Part shown: positions 9,161 through 18,230 of the stretch, in pieces
Layout: the number at the start of each line of letters is the position of its first letter
How positions within the stretch are numbered: position 1 is the stretch's first letter
NCBI GenBank assembly: GCA_023441965.1
Contig: JAEZNB010000012.1
Span: forward strand, 226,214-290,213
DNA from: Bacillota bacterium
Lineage (GTDB): Bacteria; Bacillota; Clostridia; Lachnospirales; Lachnospiraceae
Direction of reading: 5' to 3'
DNA length: 64,000 nt
Translations under genes and position numbers: made by a program
Notes under the pieces: generated by a model
Database searches by the model: none
What the model was told of the DNA's origin: nothing
What the model saw: only the letters and a program-made list of their open reading frames with translations

Positions 9161-9585
9161 TGCTTCACCATTCCTTCCATGTGATTTTTATACTTCAGAA
9201 TTCTTTACACTCCTATATCCTTGCTGATGCTCACCCGCTCCGGCCGAGAGTGTCTTCTTTCCCCCGTACAGCTTTACATCAGCAACCGGAAAAGCTCCGC
9301 TTTTCCGGTTCTGGGAGGAAAGGGTGTTTGCTCACTCTCTTTTTTACATAAGAAAAGAGTATAAGCCCCTAACGGGGGATATACTCCATTGCATATCTAC
9401 CGGTTCCAATTATTGTATTTTGTTAGTAATTATTAATCTGCGTGCATATTTATACACATCTGCCTAATTTTTATTATCCTATCACATCTTACTTAAAATA
9501 TCAAGTAGTTTCTTAAAATATCTTCATTCACATTTTCATAAAGGAGTCATAAGCTAGTAATAAAATGTGATATTGAGGTCTAGAT
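9161..9585. promoter_or_regulatory. carAB leader and divergent spacer
   Basis: On the minus strand this region holds a terminator-like hairpin at 9357-9386 (GAGTATA, CCCC, GGGG, TATACTC, then TTTTCTT), a GC-rich hairpin at 9286-9308 (CCGGAAAAGC/GCTTTTCCGG) and a long-range pairing GCTGATG/CATCAGC enclosing about 45 bases before carA. This suggests a structured leader with attenuation. I could not match it to PyrR-binding loops or a known riboswitch. The AT-rich part beyond about 9400 should hold the promoters for carAB and for the rightward SleC-like gene, but no clear pair was found. Confidence 0.45.
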
Positions 9586-10878
9586 ATGAATTTCTCCCCT
9601 CGTCGTAGGACGAATGCCTCACAGAAACCGATCCGGCTCTACCCGGCACAGATGAATACACAGTCCTTCGGCCGGCTTAGAGTACGCTGCTCTACTCCCG
9701 GCATCCTACCGGTTGATAATGCCACAGTTAACATAGTATCCCCCAATAATCCGGAGCAAATTCTTGACCAGCTGGTCACAGATGCCAATGGACTTACCGG
9801 GGTTATCGAGCTTCCCGCACCTCCCGTGGAATTAAGTCTGGAGCCCAATCAGCCGCAGCCCTATTCTGAATATACCTTGGAAATTACCGCTCCCGGATAT
9901 GAAAACATTACCGTATCGAATATACAGATCCTGCCGGAGGTCCTGGCTGAACAGGAGGCGACCATGATATCTCAGCCGGAGCCTACCGCTGGAGAGAGCT
10001 TTGCCATACCGCCCCATACTCTGTATGGAGATTATCCCCCGAAGATTCCGGAGGCCGAAATCAAGCCTGCTGCCGAAACCGGCGAGATCGTCTTAAGCCG
10101 TGTCGTAATTCCCGAATTTGTGATCGTTCACGACGGTCCTCCATCGGATGCCGCCGCCAGGAATCATTATGTCAGATTCCGGGACTACATCAAAAATGTT
10201 GCCTCCAGTGAAATCTATGCTACCTGGCCGGAGCAGACCATCTATGCCAATGTACTGGCGATCCTGTCCTTTACCTTAAACCGGGTCTATACCGAATGGT
10301 ACCGCAGCCAGGGCTATAATTTTACCATTACCTCCTCTACCGCCTATGACCATAAGTGGGTCCCGGGGCGGAACATCTTCACGAATATCGGTCTGGCTGT
10401 AGACTCTGTTTTCGTCAACTATTTATCCCGGCCAAATGTCAGACAGCCCATTCTTACCCAGTATTGTGATGGCAATCGGGTACAATGCCCGGGCTGGATG
10501 ACTCAGTGGGGCTCTAAGAATCTGGGAGACCAGGGTCTTACGGCCATACAGATTCTTAGAAATTTCTATGGCCCGACCATCTATATCAATACCGCACCCG
10601 GTGTGTCCGGTGTACCTGTCTCCTGGCCGGGAACCAACCTTACCATCGGTTCCAGCGGAGATAATGTCCGCACCATACAAACGCAATTGAATGCAATCGC
10701 TGATCATTATCCTGCTATTCCCAAAATCGCAGTGGACGGTGCTTATGGACCACAGACCGCCAATGCAGTGCGGGCATTCCAAAGAATCTTCAATCTTCCC
10801 GAAACCGGTGTTGTGGATATGGCTACCTGGTATAGAATCTCCTTTATCTATGTGGCTGTTACCAGGATGGCCGAATAA
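9586..10878 (+). CDS. SleC-like spore cortex-lytic protein 1
   Basis: This 430-residue protein resembles SleC, the pro-enzyme that degrades cortex peptidoglycan when clostridial spores germinate. The N-terminal part (about 20-115) is a beta-rich carboxypeptidase-regulatory-like domain (TVNIVSPNN...LVTDANGLTG). The middle holds the SleC hallmarks YANVLAILSFTLNRVYTEWY, QYCDG, WMTQWGSK and LGDQG. The C terminus is a PG_binding_1 domain (GSSGDNVRTIQTQLN, DGAYGPQTANAVRAFQ). No signal peptide is visible, as expected for a protein packaged from the mother cell. ATG follows GAGGT with 6-bp spacing. A close paralogue follows after 58 bases. Whether it is the active germination enzyme or a relative is uncertain. 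Confidence 0.85.
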   Translation: MNFSPRRRTNASQKPIRLYPAQMNTQSFGRLRVRCSTPGILPVDNATVNIVSPNNPEQILDQLVTDANGLTGVIELPAPPVELSLEPNQPQPYSEYTLEITAPGYENITVSNIQILPEVLAEQEATMISQPEPTAGESFAIPPHTLYGDYPPKIPEAEIKPAAETGEIVLSRVVIPEFVIVHDGPPSDAAARNHYVRFRDYIKNVASSEIYATWPEQTIYANVLAILSFTLNRVYTEWYRSQGYNFTITSSTAYDHKWVPGRNIFTNIGLAVDSVFVNYLSRPNVRQPILTQYCDGNRVQCPGWMTQWGSKNLGDQGLTAIQILRNFYGPTIYINTAPGVSGVPVSWPGTNLTIGSSGDNVRTIQTQLNAIADHYPAIPKIAVDGAYGPQTANAVRAFQRIFNLPETGVVDMATWYRISFIYVAVTRMAE

Positions 10879-10936
10879 TCAGCCCAGCCCAAACCGATTC
10901 ATAGTTATTAATTAGGAAGGAATAGAGGTATTGCAT

Positions 10937-12226
10937 ATGGATTCAATATATAGAAATAAGCAGGAGGTCTACAGCTATAGGGTATTTCCTGCCAATCTCT
11001 CCACACAAAGTACCGGAAGGCTGAGAGTCCGCTGTATTACGCCGGGCTTCGCTCCGGTGGAGGGAGCTACTGTCACCGTCTCATCGGCGGCAGAGCCCAC
11101 GAATATCATGGAGCAGCTAACCACAGATGCCTCCGGACTTACACCTGAGATAGAGCTTCCGACTCCCGCCATTGATTACAGTCTGGACCCCACTGCCACG
11201 GTCCAACCCTATGCGGAGTATACGATACAGGCCAGGCAGGAGGGCTATACTCCGGTCATAATATCCAATATGGATGTATTACCGGAGGTGACCGCTCTTC
11301 AGAGCGCCAGGATGGAACAGACTGCTACCCAAGCCCAGGGTGAAATCTTTGTAATTCCCCCACATACCTTGTTCGGTGATTATCCTCCCAAGATAGCAGA
11401 GGCTGAAGTGAAGCCAACGGCCGAAACCGGAGAAATCGTATTGAGCCAGGTGGTAATTCCTGAATATATTATCGTTCATGACGGCCCGCCTACGGATACC
11501 TCTGCGAAAAACCATTATGAAAGATTCCGGGATTATATCAAGAATGTGGCCTCCAGTGAAATCTATGCTACCTGGCCGGAACAGACCATATATGCCAATG
11601 TACTGGCGATCCTGTCCTTTACCTTAAACCGTGTCTATACGGAATGGTATCGCAATCAGGGCTACAACTTCACTGTTACCTCATCCACAGCCTTTGATCA
11701 CAAGTGGATACCCGGACGGAATATTTTCTCCAATATCGGTTTGGTCGTGGACCAGATCTTTAATAACTACCTCTCCCGTCCTAATGTGAAGCAGCCCATT
11801 CTGACTCAATATTGTGACGGGCAAAGGGTACAATGTCCCAACTGGATGACCCAGTGGGGATCCAAGGCACTGGGCGACCAGGGTATGGATGCCATCGGCA
11901 TCCTAAGACATTTTTATGGCAGCACCATCTATATCAATACCGCACCACAGGTCTCCGGCGTTCCCGCTTCCTGGCCCGGTCAGAATCTGAATATCGGTGC
12001 CTCCGGTGATAATGTAAGGATGATCCAGGAGCAGCTGAACCGTATCTCCGAAACCTACACTGCGATACCTAAGGTGGCGGTAACAGGCCAATATAACCAG
12101 AGCACTGCTGATGCTGTCAAGGCCTTTCAGGAGATTTTTGATCTGCCCGCAAATGGAATCGTTGACTTCTCTACCTGGTATAAGATTTCAGGAATTTATG
12201 TGGCCGTTACCCGTATCGCTGAATAA
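10937..12226 (+). CDS. SleC-like spore cortex-lytic protein 2
   Basis: This 429-residue tandem paralogue of the preceding gene is nearly identical in the central block (SSEIYATWPEQTIYANVLAI and onward) and more diverged in the N-terminal beta domain and the PG-binding tail. All SleC hallmarks are kept: the TLNRVYTEWY helix, QYCDG, WMTQWGSK, LGDQG and a C-terminal peptidoglycan-binding domain ending in IYVAVTRIAE. A TTG at 10931 also opens the frame, but the GAGGT site fits the ATG at 10937 (7-bp spacing). It is probably co-transcribed with the first copy. Two copies suggest division of labour between cortex types or pro-domain variants. Confidence 0.85.
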   Translation: MDSIYRNKQEVYSYRVFPANLSTQSTGRLRVRCITPGFAPVEGATVTVSSAAEPTNIMEQLTTDASGLTPEIELPTPAIDYSLDPTATVQPYAEYTIQARQEGYTPVIISNMDVLPEVTALQSARMEQTATQAQGEIFVIPPHTLFGDYPPKIAEAEVKPTAETGEIVLSQVVIPEYIIVHDGPPTDTSAKNHYERFRDYIKNVASSEIYATWPEQTIYANVLAILSFTLNRVYTEWYRNQGYNFTVTSSTAFDHKWIPGRNIFSNIGLVVDQIFNNYLSRPNVKQPILTQYCDGQRVQCPNWMTQWGSKALGDQGMDAIGILRHFYGSTIYINTAPQVSGVPASWPGQNLNIGASGDNVRMIQEQLNRISETYTAIPKVAVTGQYNQSTADAVKAFQEIFDLPANGIVDFSTWYKISGIYVAVTRIAE

Positions 12227-12271
12227 AGCAGTTGCTGTTTTGAAAGGTAAGCTGCTATGCACAGATGTAAG

Positions 12272-12326
12272 AAGGGGAGCCTGCCCGGAGGAAGATTGAT
12301 GCTTCCTCCGTGTCAGACCCCCTCTT
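12272..12326. terminator. Bidirectional terminator between convergent genes
   Basis: GGAGGAAG and CTTCCTCC form a perfect 8-bp stem, nested in AAGGGG.../...CCCCCTCTTTT. It separates the rightward SleC-like pair from the leftward deacetylase. Confidence 0.65.
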
Positions 12327-12335
12327 TTAGTTGTA

Positions 12336-13232
12336 TTACCAATGAAACTGATAAGGCTCCCTGTTCTCCAGGGTATCAAATTCATAGCCCTTCTCCCTAA
12401 TCATCTGTATAATTCCGGGCAGTGTTCTTACAGTCAGGTTATTGACCGAGGAATCATGAAGGAGGATAATCGGATGCTTCTGGTTCTTCAGATCCTTTTC
12501 GATATTTCTACGGATAGAATACTCGGTCGGCCTTCCGACAGAATCATTGGCATCCACATTCCAGTCGTAGCAAAGAAAGCCCCTTCGCTCCATTTCCTCC
12601 ATCAGAGCATCCTTGATATTTTTACTATAGCCATTATTGCTTCCCCAGGGAAACCGATAGATATTAACCCGCTCTCCGGTAATCTCATGAATCTGCTCAT
12701 ATACAATATTAAAGTCTTTTAAAAACCGCTCCACTGAGCAATAAATCTCATTACAGGCATGGGAATAGGTATGGATTCCGATCGCATGCCCTTCATTCTT
12801 CATACGGCGCAGGGCGTCCTCCCCCTCATCCGTAATCGCCTTTCCCACGATAAAGAAGGTTGCCTTGATGTTATTCTCCTGCAGAATATCCAAGATTTCA
12901 AAGGTATTTGCGCTGGGACCGTCATCAAAGGTAAGATAAGCAACCTTCTTGCTCTTCTCAGCTTCCGGCTTCTGATATACCGTATACAGCTCCGGAAACA
13001 GCTCCTGATAATCCTTGCTTTCTCCGAAATCACCTGTACTGCCATTAACATGGACATGGTCCGATGCCATCCTGTTCTCCATCAGCGCCATTAATTCTAT
13101 ACTACGCAGATTCTCCCAGACAGGAAGGGCATCCTCCTTCTCACGAAGCACTCTCCATCTGATCTGCCCTACGATATAAATGCTGAGTATACAAAAGAGT
13201 AACAGTATGATTTTATTCCTATACTTATCCAT
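12336..13232 (-). CDS. Polysaccharide deacetylase (NodB family)
   Basis: This 298-residue membrane-anchored or secreted deacetylase is likely to remove N-acetyl groups from peptidoglycan or another glycan. One hydrophobic segment lies at about residues 8-22. The NodB domain shows motif 1 TFDDGPS (metal and catalytic Asp), motif 2 HTYSH (metal His pair), motif 3 RFPWGSNN, motif 4 DWNVD and motif 5 ILLHD. ATG at 13232 has AGGGG 6 bases upstream; an upstream TTG at 13247 overlaps that site and is unlikely. It stands alone and converges with the SleC-like genes. Its placement near spore-lytic genes fits a role in cortex or wall maturation, but that is inference. Confidence 0.92.
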   Translation of the reverse strand: MDKYRNKIILLLFCILSIYIVGQIRWRVLREKEDALPVWENLRSIELMALMENRMASDHVHVNGSTGDFGESKDYQELFPELYTVYQKPEAEKSKKVAYLTFDDGPSANTFEILDILQENNIKATFFIVGKAITDEGEDALRRMKNEGHAIGIHTYSHACNEIYCSVERFLKDFNIVYEQIHEITGERVNIYRFPWGSNNGYSKNIKDALMEEMERRGFLCYDWNVDANDSVGRPTEYSIRRNIEKDLKNQKHPIILLHDSSVNNLTVRTLPGIIQMIREKGYEFDTLENREPYQFHW

Positions 13233-13442
13233 AGAATCCCCTCCCAAGTCGTCTCTATTATTCTATGCTTCTGATGCCTCGGAAATATCCAGAGCCGAAT
13301 AAAATCCTTTCTGTCCGGGTCTTACTGAATATATGGCAGCGTACAGGGAAGAAGGATTTTCAAGGGAAACGGGCACACTTTACCGTGCCAGGGGTTGCCA
13401 AAAATTAGCTTGACAGCTTATGTCCCTTATGCTATGCTTGCA

Positions 13443-13562
13443 TGGAACAAGGGGTGCCTGATGAATCAGGCTGAGAGGAAACCGCGGGAGGTTTTAAACC
13501 CTGAGGCCGTAAGAACTGGCTTCATACCTGATCCGGATAATGCCGGCGTAGGGATGTAGATA
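13443..13562 (+). promoter_or_regulatory. TPP riboswitch
   Basis: This thiamine pyrophosphate aptamer carries the conserved elements in order: GGGGTGCC, GGCTGAGAGG, then ACCTGATCCGGATAATGCC and GCGTAGGGA. It precedes an operon for uptake of a thiamine precursor. Terminator hairpins follow at 13591, so TPP binding probably causes premature termination. Confidence 0.97.
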
Positions 13563-13590
13563 CTGTTGCTGTAAGACTAGCAGGATACAT

Positions 13591-13683
13591 ACCTCTCCGG
13601 TTCAGGGAGAGGTTTTTTATTTGTGATCACTCCGGTTCAAGGAGAGGTTTTTTATTTGATCACTCCGGTTCAAGGAGCAGCTT
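13591..13683 (+). terminator. Expression-platform terminator, three tandem copies
   Basis: A hairpin CCTCTCC/GGAGAGG followed by TTTTTTATTTG sits just after the TPP aptamer. The CTCCGGTTCA(A/G)GGAG core with its T-run recurs twice more, with starts 35 and 33 bases apart (13595, 13630, 13663). The third copy is degenerate and has lost most of the T-run. The array looks like recent tandem duplication of the terminator. Confidence 0.8.
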
Positions 13684-13860
13684 TTATTGTGCTAATTAAG
13701 AGTCAGGGACAGGCTTATGGCCAGCGCCCTCATCAGTACAATGAGATCTTTCAGTCGTAACAAGTGGATCATGCATCCTGTTTGTTAACAGTAGTCATAC
13801 AGGTACAATGAAACACAGAGGAATGATGATAATAACATGTGATAGAAAAGGAGGAAACAT

Positions 13861-14157
13861 ATGAACGCCAGCGTAGCCATTCAGGTACTGCCTTCGGTCA
13901 GCACTGACGAGGAGGTTGTCAGAATTGTTGATGAGGTAATTGATTATATCAAAAGCACCGGCTTACATTATTATGTGGGCCCCTGTGAGACAGCCATTGA
14001 GGGAAACTATGAGGAGCTGATGGAAATCGTGAAGAACTGTCAGTACATCGCAATCAAGGCAGGCTGTCCCAAGGTAGCAGCCTATGTAAAGATCAACTTT
14101 GCACCGGAAGGTGGTGTTCTGACGATTGATCAAAAAGTTACAAAGCATCACCAATAA
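13861..14157 (+). CDS. Thiamine-binding (MTH1187/YqgV family) protein
   Basis: This 98-residue small protein of the MTH1187/YkoF-like thiamine-binding family opens with the family signature NASVAIQVLPSV and has the GPCETAIEGNYEELMEIVK segment that forms the ligand pocket in relatives. A strong AGGAGG precedes the ATG. It is the first gene after the TPP riboswitch and overlaps the permease gene by 32 bases. A role in sensing or buffering thiamine or its hydroxymethylpyrimidine moiety is inferred from family and context. Confidence 0.85.
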   Translation: MNASVAIQVLPSVSTDEEVVRIVDEVIDYIKSTGLHYYVGPCETAIEGNYEELMEIVKNCQYIAIKAGCPKVAAYVKINFAPEGGVLTIDQKVTKHHQ

Positions 14158-14944
14158 GATCGCTCCGGTCCTTGCCATCGCCTCGATTCTGATCGTATGG
14201 CAGACCGTATCGGCCACAGGAGCCGTACCCAAATTCATGCTGCCCTCTCCCCTCGATGTGGTTAAGGCCTTTATTAAGGATTTTCCTCTGCTGATGAAGC
14301 ATACCGGGACAACCCTGACCGAGGCATTTTTCGGCCTTTCCCTGGGTGTTCTGCTGGGCTTTCTGGTAGCAGTCTTCATGGACCGATTTGAAATTGCTTT
14401 CCGGGCAATCTATCCGGTACTGGTAATTACTCAGACGATCCCTACCGTAGCGATTGCCCCTTTACTGGTGCTTTGGCAGGGTTATGGGATACTTCCCAAG
14501 ATAACACTGATTATCATCACCTCCTTTTTCCCCATTACCATCGGCTTACTGGACGGCTTCAAGTCAGCGGACCATGATGCCCTCCTTCTGATGAAGGCCA
14601 TGGGTGCCAGTACGATGCAGAGATTCCTGCACATCAAGCTGCCCAGCTCCTTAAGCCATTTCTTTGCAGGACTTAGGATCTCCGTGTCCTATTCCATCAT
14701 CGGAGCCGTGGTAGCTGAGTGGTTAGGAGGCTTTAGCGGTCTGGGTGTCTACATGACCAGAGTAAGAAAGTCTTATTCCTATGATAAGATGTTTGCCGTA
14801 ATCTTCTTCATCTCCATTATCAGCCTGCTGCTGATGCTTGGGGTTTCTGTCCTCCAGAAGGCAGTCATGCCCTGGGAAAGAAGAGAAGGCAGTGAGAAGA
14901 AGATGGCAGTAAAGTGGAAAACCTATAAAACAACAAAGAGGTAA
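14126..14944 (+). CDS. ABC transporter permease, thiamine precursor
   Basis: This 272-residue permease has about six membrane spans of the SsuC/TauC/ThiX type. The EAA loop is visible as LLLMKAMGASTMQRFLHIKLPSSLSHFFAGL, given here by its central GAS and LP residues (about residue 170-190). The start is a TTG inside the end of the preceding gene, which fits the Lys-rich N terminus before the first span; no better start occurs before that span. With the lipoprotein and ATPase that follow it forms a ThiXYZ-like importer, whose known substrate in bacilli is formylaminopyrimidine. The substrate here is inferred from the TPP riboswitch and gene order. Confidence 0.9.
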   Translation: MIKKLQSITNKIAPVLAIASILIVWQTVSATGAVPKFMLPSPLDVVKAFIKDFPLLMKHTGTTLTEAFFGLSLGVLLGFLVAVFMDRFEIAFRAIYPVLVITQTIPTVAIAPLLVLWQGYGILPKITLIIITSFFPITIGLLDGFKSADHDALLLMKAMGASTMQRFLHIKLPSSLSHFFAGLRISVSYSIIGAVVAEWLGGFSGLGVYMTRVRKSYSYDKMFAVIFFISIISLLLMLGVSVLQKAVMPWERREGSEKKMAVKWKTYKTTKR

Positions 14945-14948
14945 AACA

Positions 14949-15995
14949 ATGAGAAAAAAGTTCATCCCATATTTACTCCTAATCATTATGAGCCTGTCAG
15001 TACTTAGTGCCTGTTCCGGAAAGAACGGGACTGACAAGGCAGATAAAGCAAATGACAAATCCGCATCCACATCGGAGCAAGACGGAGCAAAAAAAGAGAA
15101 AATCCGTATTGTACTGGACTGGACGCCCAATACAAACCATACCGGTCTCTATGTAGCCCAGGCGAAAGGGTACTTCTCGGAAGCCGGACTTGAGGTGGAG
15201 ATCATGCAACCACCCGAAGGCAGCACCACTTCCCTGATTGGTGCGGGAGGTGCCGAATTCGGTATCAGCTTCCAGGACACGATTGCCCCGGCCTTCGCCT
15301 CAGACAGCCCGATGCCGATTACCGCAGTGGCAGCCATCATCCAGCACAATACCTCCGGGATACTGTCCCTAAAGGACAAGGACATTGCTACACCCGCCAA
15401 GATGGGCGGACATAATTATGCGACCTGGGATTCCCCGATTGAGCTGGCCATGATCAAAAAGATCGTGGAGGATGACGGTGGTGTATTTGAAGAGATCAAG
15501 CTGATACCCAATACCGTAACCGATGTAGTAACCGCCCTTCAGACCGATATCGATTCCGTATGGGTATTTTACGCCTGGGATGGTATCGCATCAGAAATTG
15601 CGGGTCTGACGACAAACTATCTGAACTTTGCCGATTACGGAACTGAGCTGGATTATTATAGTCCGGTAATCATAGCAAACAATGATTTTCTTGCCAAGCA
15701 GCCTGACCTGACGAAGGCTTTCCTGAATGCCGTACGTCTGGGCTATGAATATGCGATCAGTCATCCGGAGGACGCAGCCGATATTCTACTGGCCGCAGTT
15801 CCCGAGCTGGATGAGACTCTGGTGAAGGAAAGTCAAATCTGGCTGGCAAAGCAGTATAAGGCTGAGGTTGAACAGTGGGGTTATATCGATCCTGTCAGAT
15901 GGGATGCCTTTTATCGCTGGCTCAATGAGAATAAGCTGATCGAGCAGGAGATCCCTGACGGAACCGGCTTCTCGAATGAATTCTTAAGCAAATAA
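14949..15995 (+). CDS. Thi5/NMT1-type substrate-binding lipoprotein
   Basis: This 348-residue solute-binding lipoprotein has a signal peptide ending in the lipobox LSAC (Cys22) and a low-complexity Lys/Asp/Ser linker. The NMT1/Thi5-like domain follows: VLDWTPNTNHTGLYVAQAKGYF (the DWTPNTNH motif is diagnostic), GAEFGISFQD and the late WGYIDPVRWDAFYRWL block. Such proteins bind pyrimidine precursors of thiamine outside the membrane and deliver them to the permease. It follows the permease gene after 4 bases. Confidence 0.95.
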   Translation: MRKKFIPYLLLIIMSLSVLSACSGKNGTDKADKANDKSASTSEQDGAKKEKIRIVLDWTPNTNHTGLYVAQAKGYFSEAGLEVEIMQPPEGSTTSLIGAGGAEFGISFQDTIAPAFASDSPMPITAVAAIIQHNTSGILSLKDKDIATPAKMGGHNYATWDSPIELAMIKKIVEDDGGVFEEIKLIPNTVTDVVTALQTDIDSVWVFYAWDGIASEIAGLTTNYLNFADYGTELDYYSPVIIANNDFLAKQPDLTKAFLNAVRLGYEYAISHPEDAADILLAAVPELDETLVKESQIWLAKQYKAEVEQWGYIDPVRWDAFYRWLNENKLIEQEIPDGTGFSNEFLSK

Positions 15996-16079
15996 ACACT
16001 ACACCTTACACATACATTCCTACATCCAGACACAGGTCTGCTTTCAGTCCATCGTTTGGTATCGGAACCGGGAGGAACC

Positions 16080-16823
16080 ATGGAGAAATTAACTGCCAAC
16101 CATATCACCGTAAGCTTCGGAGAGGAAAAGATCATCGATGATATCACAATCAGGCTCGGACAGGGAGAACTGGTCTGCCTGCTCGGAGTCAGCGGCGTGG
16201 GTAAAAGCACCCTCTTCAATGTCATATCGGGGCTCCTCATTCCCAATCAGGGTACTGTAATGATGGATGGACAGGAGATCACAGGGGAGGCCGGTAAGGT
16301 CAGCTATATGCTGCAGAAGGACCTGTTACTGCCCTTTAAGACAATCGTAGATAACGTATCCCTCCCCCTGGTCATCCGCGGAAGGAAAAAGACCGATGCC
16401 AGGGCAGAAGCCGCCAAGCATTTTAAGGAATTCGGCCTGGAAGGAACCGAGCGGAAATACCCCCACCAGCTATCCGGCGGTATGAGACAGAGAGCCGCCC
16501 TGCTGCGTACCTATCTCTTCTCCGATCAGGTTGCCTTACTGGACGAGCCCTTCAGTGCCTTAGATACCATCACCAAGGGAACCCTGCATGAATGGTATCT
16601 GGAGGTCATGGATAGGATCAAGCTCTCCACCCTCTTCATCACCCATGACATCGATGAAGCGATCCACCTGTCCGACCGCATCTATATTATGACCGGCAAA
16701 CCGGGACGGATCACGGCAGAGCTCCACATCCGCCAATCCCGCCCCCGGAGCAAGGACTTCATCGTCAGCGAAGAATTCATGACCTACAAAAAGAAGATTT
16801 TGGAGATCTTAGAAGCCACCTGA
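16080..16823 (+). CDS. ABC transporter ATP-binding protein (ThiZ-like)
   Basis: This 247-residue ATPase energises the thiamine-precursor importer. Walker A is LLGVSGVGKST, the Q loop YMLQKD, the signature LSGGMRQR, Walker B VALLDEPFSALD and the H loop FITHDIDEA. It lies closest to the NitT/TauT/ThiZ group. ATG 16080 follows GGGAGG with 4-bp spacing; an in-frame TTG at 16056 has no site. It is the last gene of the riboswitch-controlled operon. Confidence 0.95.
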   Translation: MEKLTANHITVSFGEEKIIDDITIRLGQGELVCLLGVSGVGKSTLFNVISGLLIPNQGTVMMDGQEITGEAGKVSYMLQKDLLLPFKTIVDNVSLPLVIRGRKKTDARAEAAKHFKEFGLEGTERKYPHQLSGGMRQRAALLRTYLFSDQVALLDEPFSALDTITKGTLHEWYLEVMDRIKLSTLFITHDIDEAIHLSDRIYIMTGKPGRITAELHIRQSRPRSKDFIVSEEFMTYKKKILEILEAT

Positions 16824-17125
16824 TATCGTATATCCTTTCATTTTCAGTGAGATAGATCAGGTCTGTCAGCATAGAGTGCGGTCGTATCTGGCAAGGCTTT
16901 ATGTATAAGATCCTTTCCCCTTTTCAATCGGGCAATAAGGAGAACGCTGTATATCGCGGTTTCTCTGCATAAATAAAAAGAAGCTTCCGGCCCCACATTC
17001 CTTGGAGTCAGAAGCTTCTTTGATTCTGTTGCATGATTTATCATCGAGATGACAGCTATAGGCGATCATCACCGGGACAGCATTCACACCATTCATTCAT
17101 CCAAAGCTACATACCACAGGTCAGG
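16824..17125. terminator. Intergenic region with bidirectional terminator
   Basis: The hairpin AAAGAAGCTTC (16977-16987) and GAAGCTTCTTT (17011-17021), followed by GATTCTG, separates the rightward thi operon from the leftward esterase. No gene with a ribosome binding site was found in the rest of this 302-bp gap. Confidence 0.65.
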
Positions 17126-18076
17126 TTAAAATCCCAGCCTCTGGATTTCCAGCACAAGATTTCTTCCATATACTTCAGAACCAAGTTCGTTAGGGTGAAG
17201 GTTATCCAGAAAATATTCCGGCAAGTGAGGTACTAATTTAAAACCATCTACGATCTTGATGTTGGAATACTTCTTACAGATTTCCGTTAGCCTGTTACAG
17301 AATTTCACCAGAGTCGGAAGTCCGTCCGTCGAATCCCCCCTCCAGATGGGTATAATCGTAAGGATGGGAATATCTTTACCATATACCTCCATCAAGCGCT
17401 CATAGTATTCTTCAATATCAACCATACTCTCCGTTCCGTATTGATTCGTGCCGAGGGAAACAATAATCTTATCCGGCATATAGCCTTCCATCTTCATCAG
17501 AGATTTCTTATCATATACATAACCACCGATTCCCTGGTTAATGATCTCGTAGTTCAGTAAACGGTTTGCAACACTGACATATGTATGAGCAGATCTCAAT
17601 GGCCCAAAGCCCTGCGTAATGGAATCCCCTATCCACAAAACCTTACCGCTTTTCTTTGGTCTTTCAGCTTCAGCATTGATCTCAAGCTTCCTTACCCATA
17701 CCGTGGCATCTGCAGGAAGATAGATTGTAACCTTCTTGCTCCCCTCCGGTAATGCATACGCTAATCTGCCTTCCTTCTCCAAATCCTTCACATAGTCAAT
17801 CCGGGTAATCAGTCCATCTACTTCCAGTTCAAAAGTATCCGGGGACCCGATCCAAACAATCTTATAGTCAAAGGAAATCTCCGTTGCAGTCGTGCAAAAT
17901 TCCAAGGTCTTCGCTGTGGAAGCCATGCATCTGTCATACCAGAAATCAGAGGCTTCCTTAAAATACTCCATCTGAGGCACACTATACTGAAAGGCCTGTA
18001 AATATCCATCCTCAGTCTCCTCAAAGCTATACGCACCAAAATAATACTTCTTCAACTCTTCATTCGTTAATCGCAT
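17126..18076 (-). CDS. SGNH/GDSL-family esterase
   Basis: This 316-residue hydrolase has an N-terminal beta-sandwich of about 130 residues and a C-terminal SGNH domain, an arrangement like CE2-type acetyl esterases. Block I is VLWIGDSITQG (catalytic Ser), block II INQGIGG (oxyanion Gly), block III SLGTNQYG (Asn) and block V DNLHPNELG (catalytic Asp and His). No signal peptide is seen, so it probably acts inside the cell on imported acetylated sugars or lipids. ATG 18076 has GGGAGGAG 7 bases upstream; the frame extends 24 codons further without a site. It stands alone. Confidence 0.88.
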   Translation of the reverse strand: MRLTNEELKKYYFGAYSFEETEDGYLQAFQYSVPQMEYFKEASDFWYDRCMASTAKTLEFCTTATEISFDYKIVWIGSPDTFELEVDGLITRIDYVKDLEKEGRLAYALPEGSKKVTIYLPADATVWVRKLEINAEAERPKKSGKVLWIGDSITQGFGPLRSAHTYVSVANRLLNYEIINQGIGGYVYDKKSLMKMEGYMPDKIIVSLGTNQYGTESMVDIEEYYERLMEVYGKDIPILTIIPIWRGDSTDGLPTLVKFCNRLTEICKKYSNIKIVDGFKLVPHLPEYFLDNLHPNELGSEVYGRNLVLEIQRLGF

Positions 18077-18230
18077 ACCAAAACTCCTCCCATCAATACC
18101 TAAAAGATAAATTCTATCCATACAAGCCCTAGAGTACATAATCGCCACATACTCTAACAGCCATCTGATCTACCCTTCTAATGATACTGTAAAAGTCCAA
18201 ATATTTCAAACACATCTTTATAGATAAGAA

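Noticed and set aside
12342..13094. Plus-strand frames across the deacetylase gene
   Set aside because: They are antisense shadows; the minus-strand frame has all five NodB motifs.
16844..17096. Two overlapping small frames after the thi operon
   Set aside because: They overlap a terminator hairpin, lack ribosome binding sites and read as low-quality sequence.
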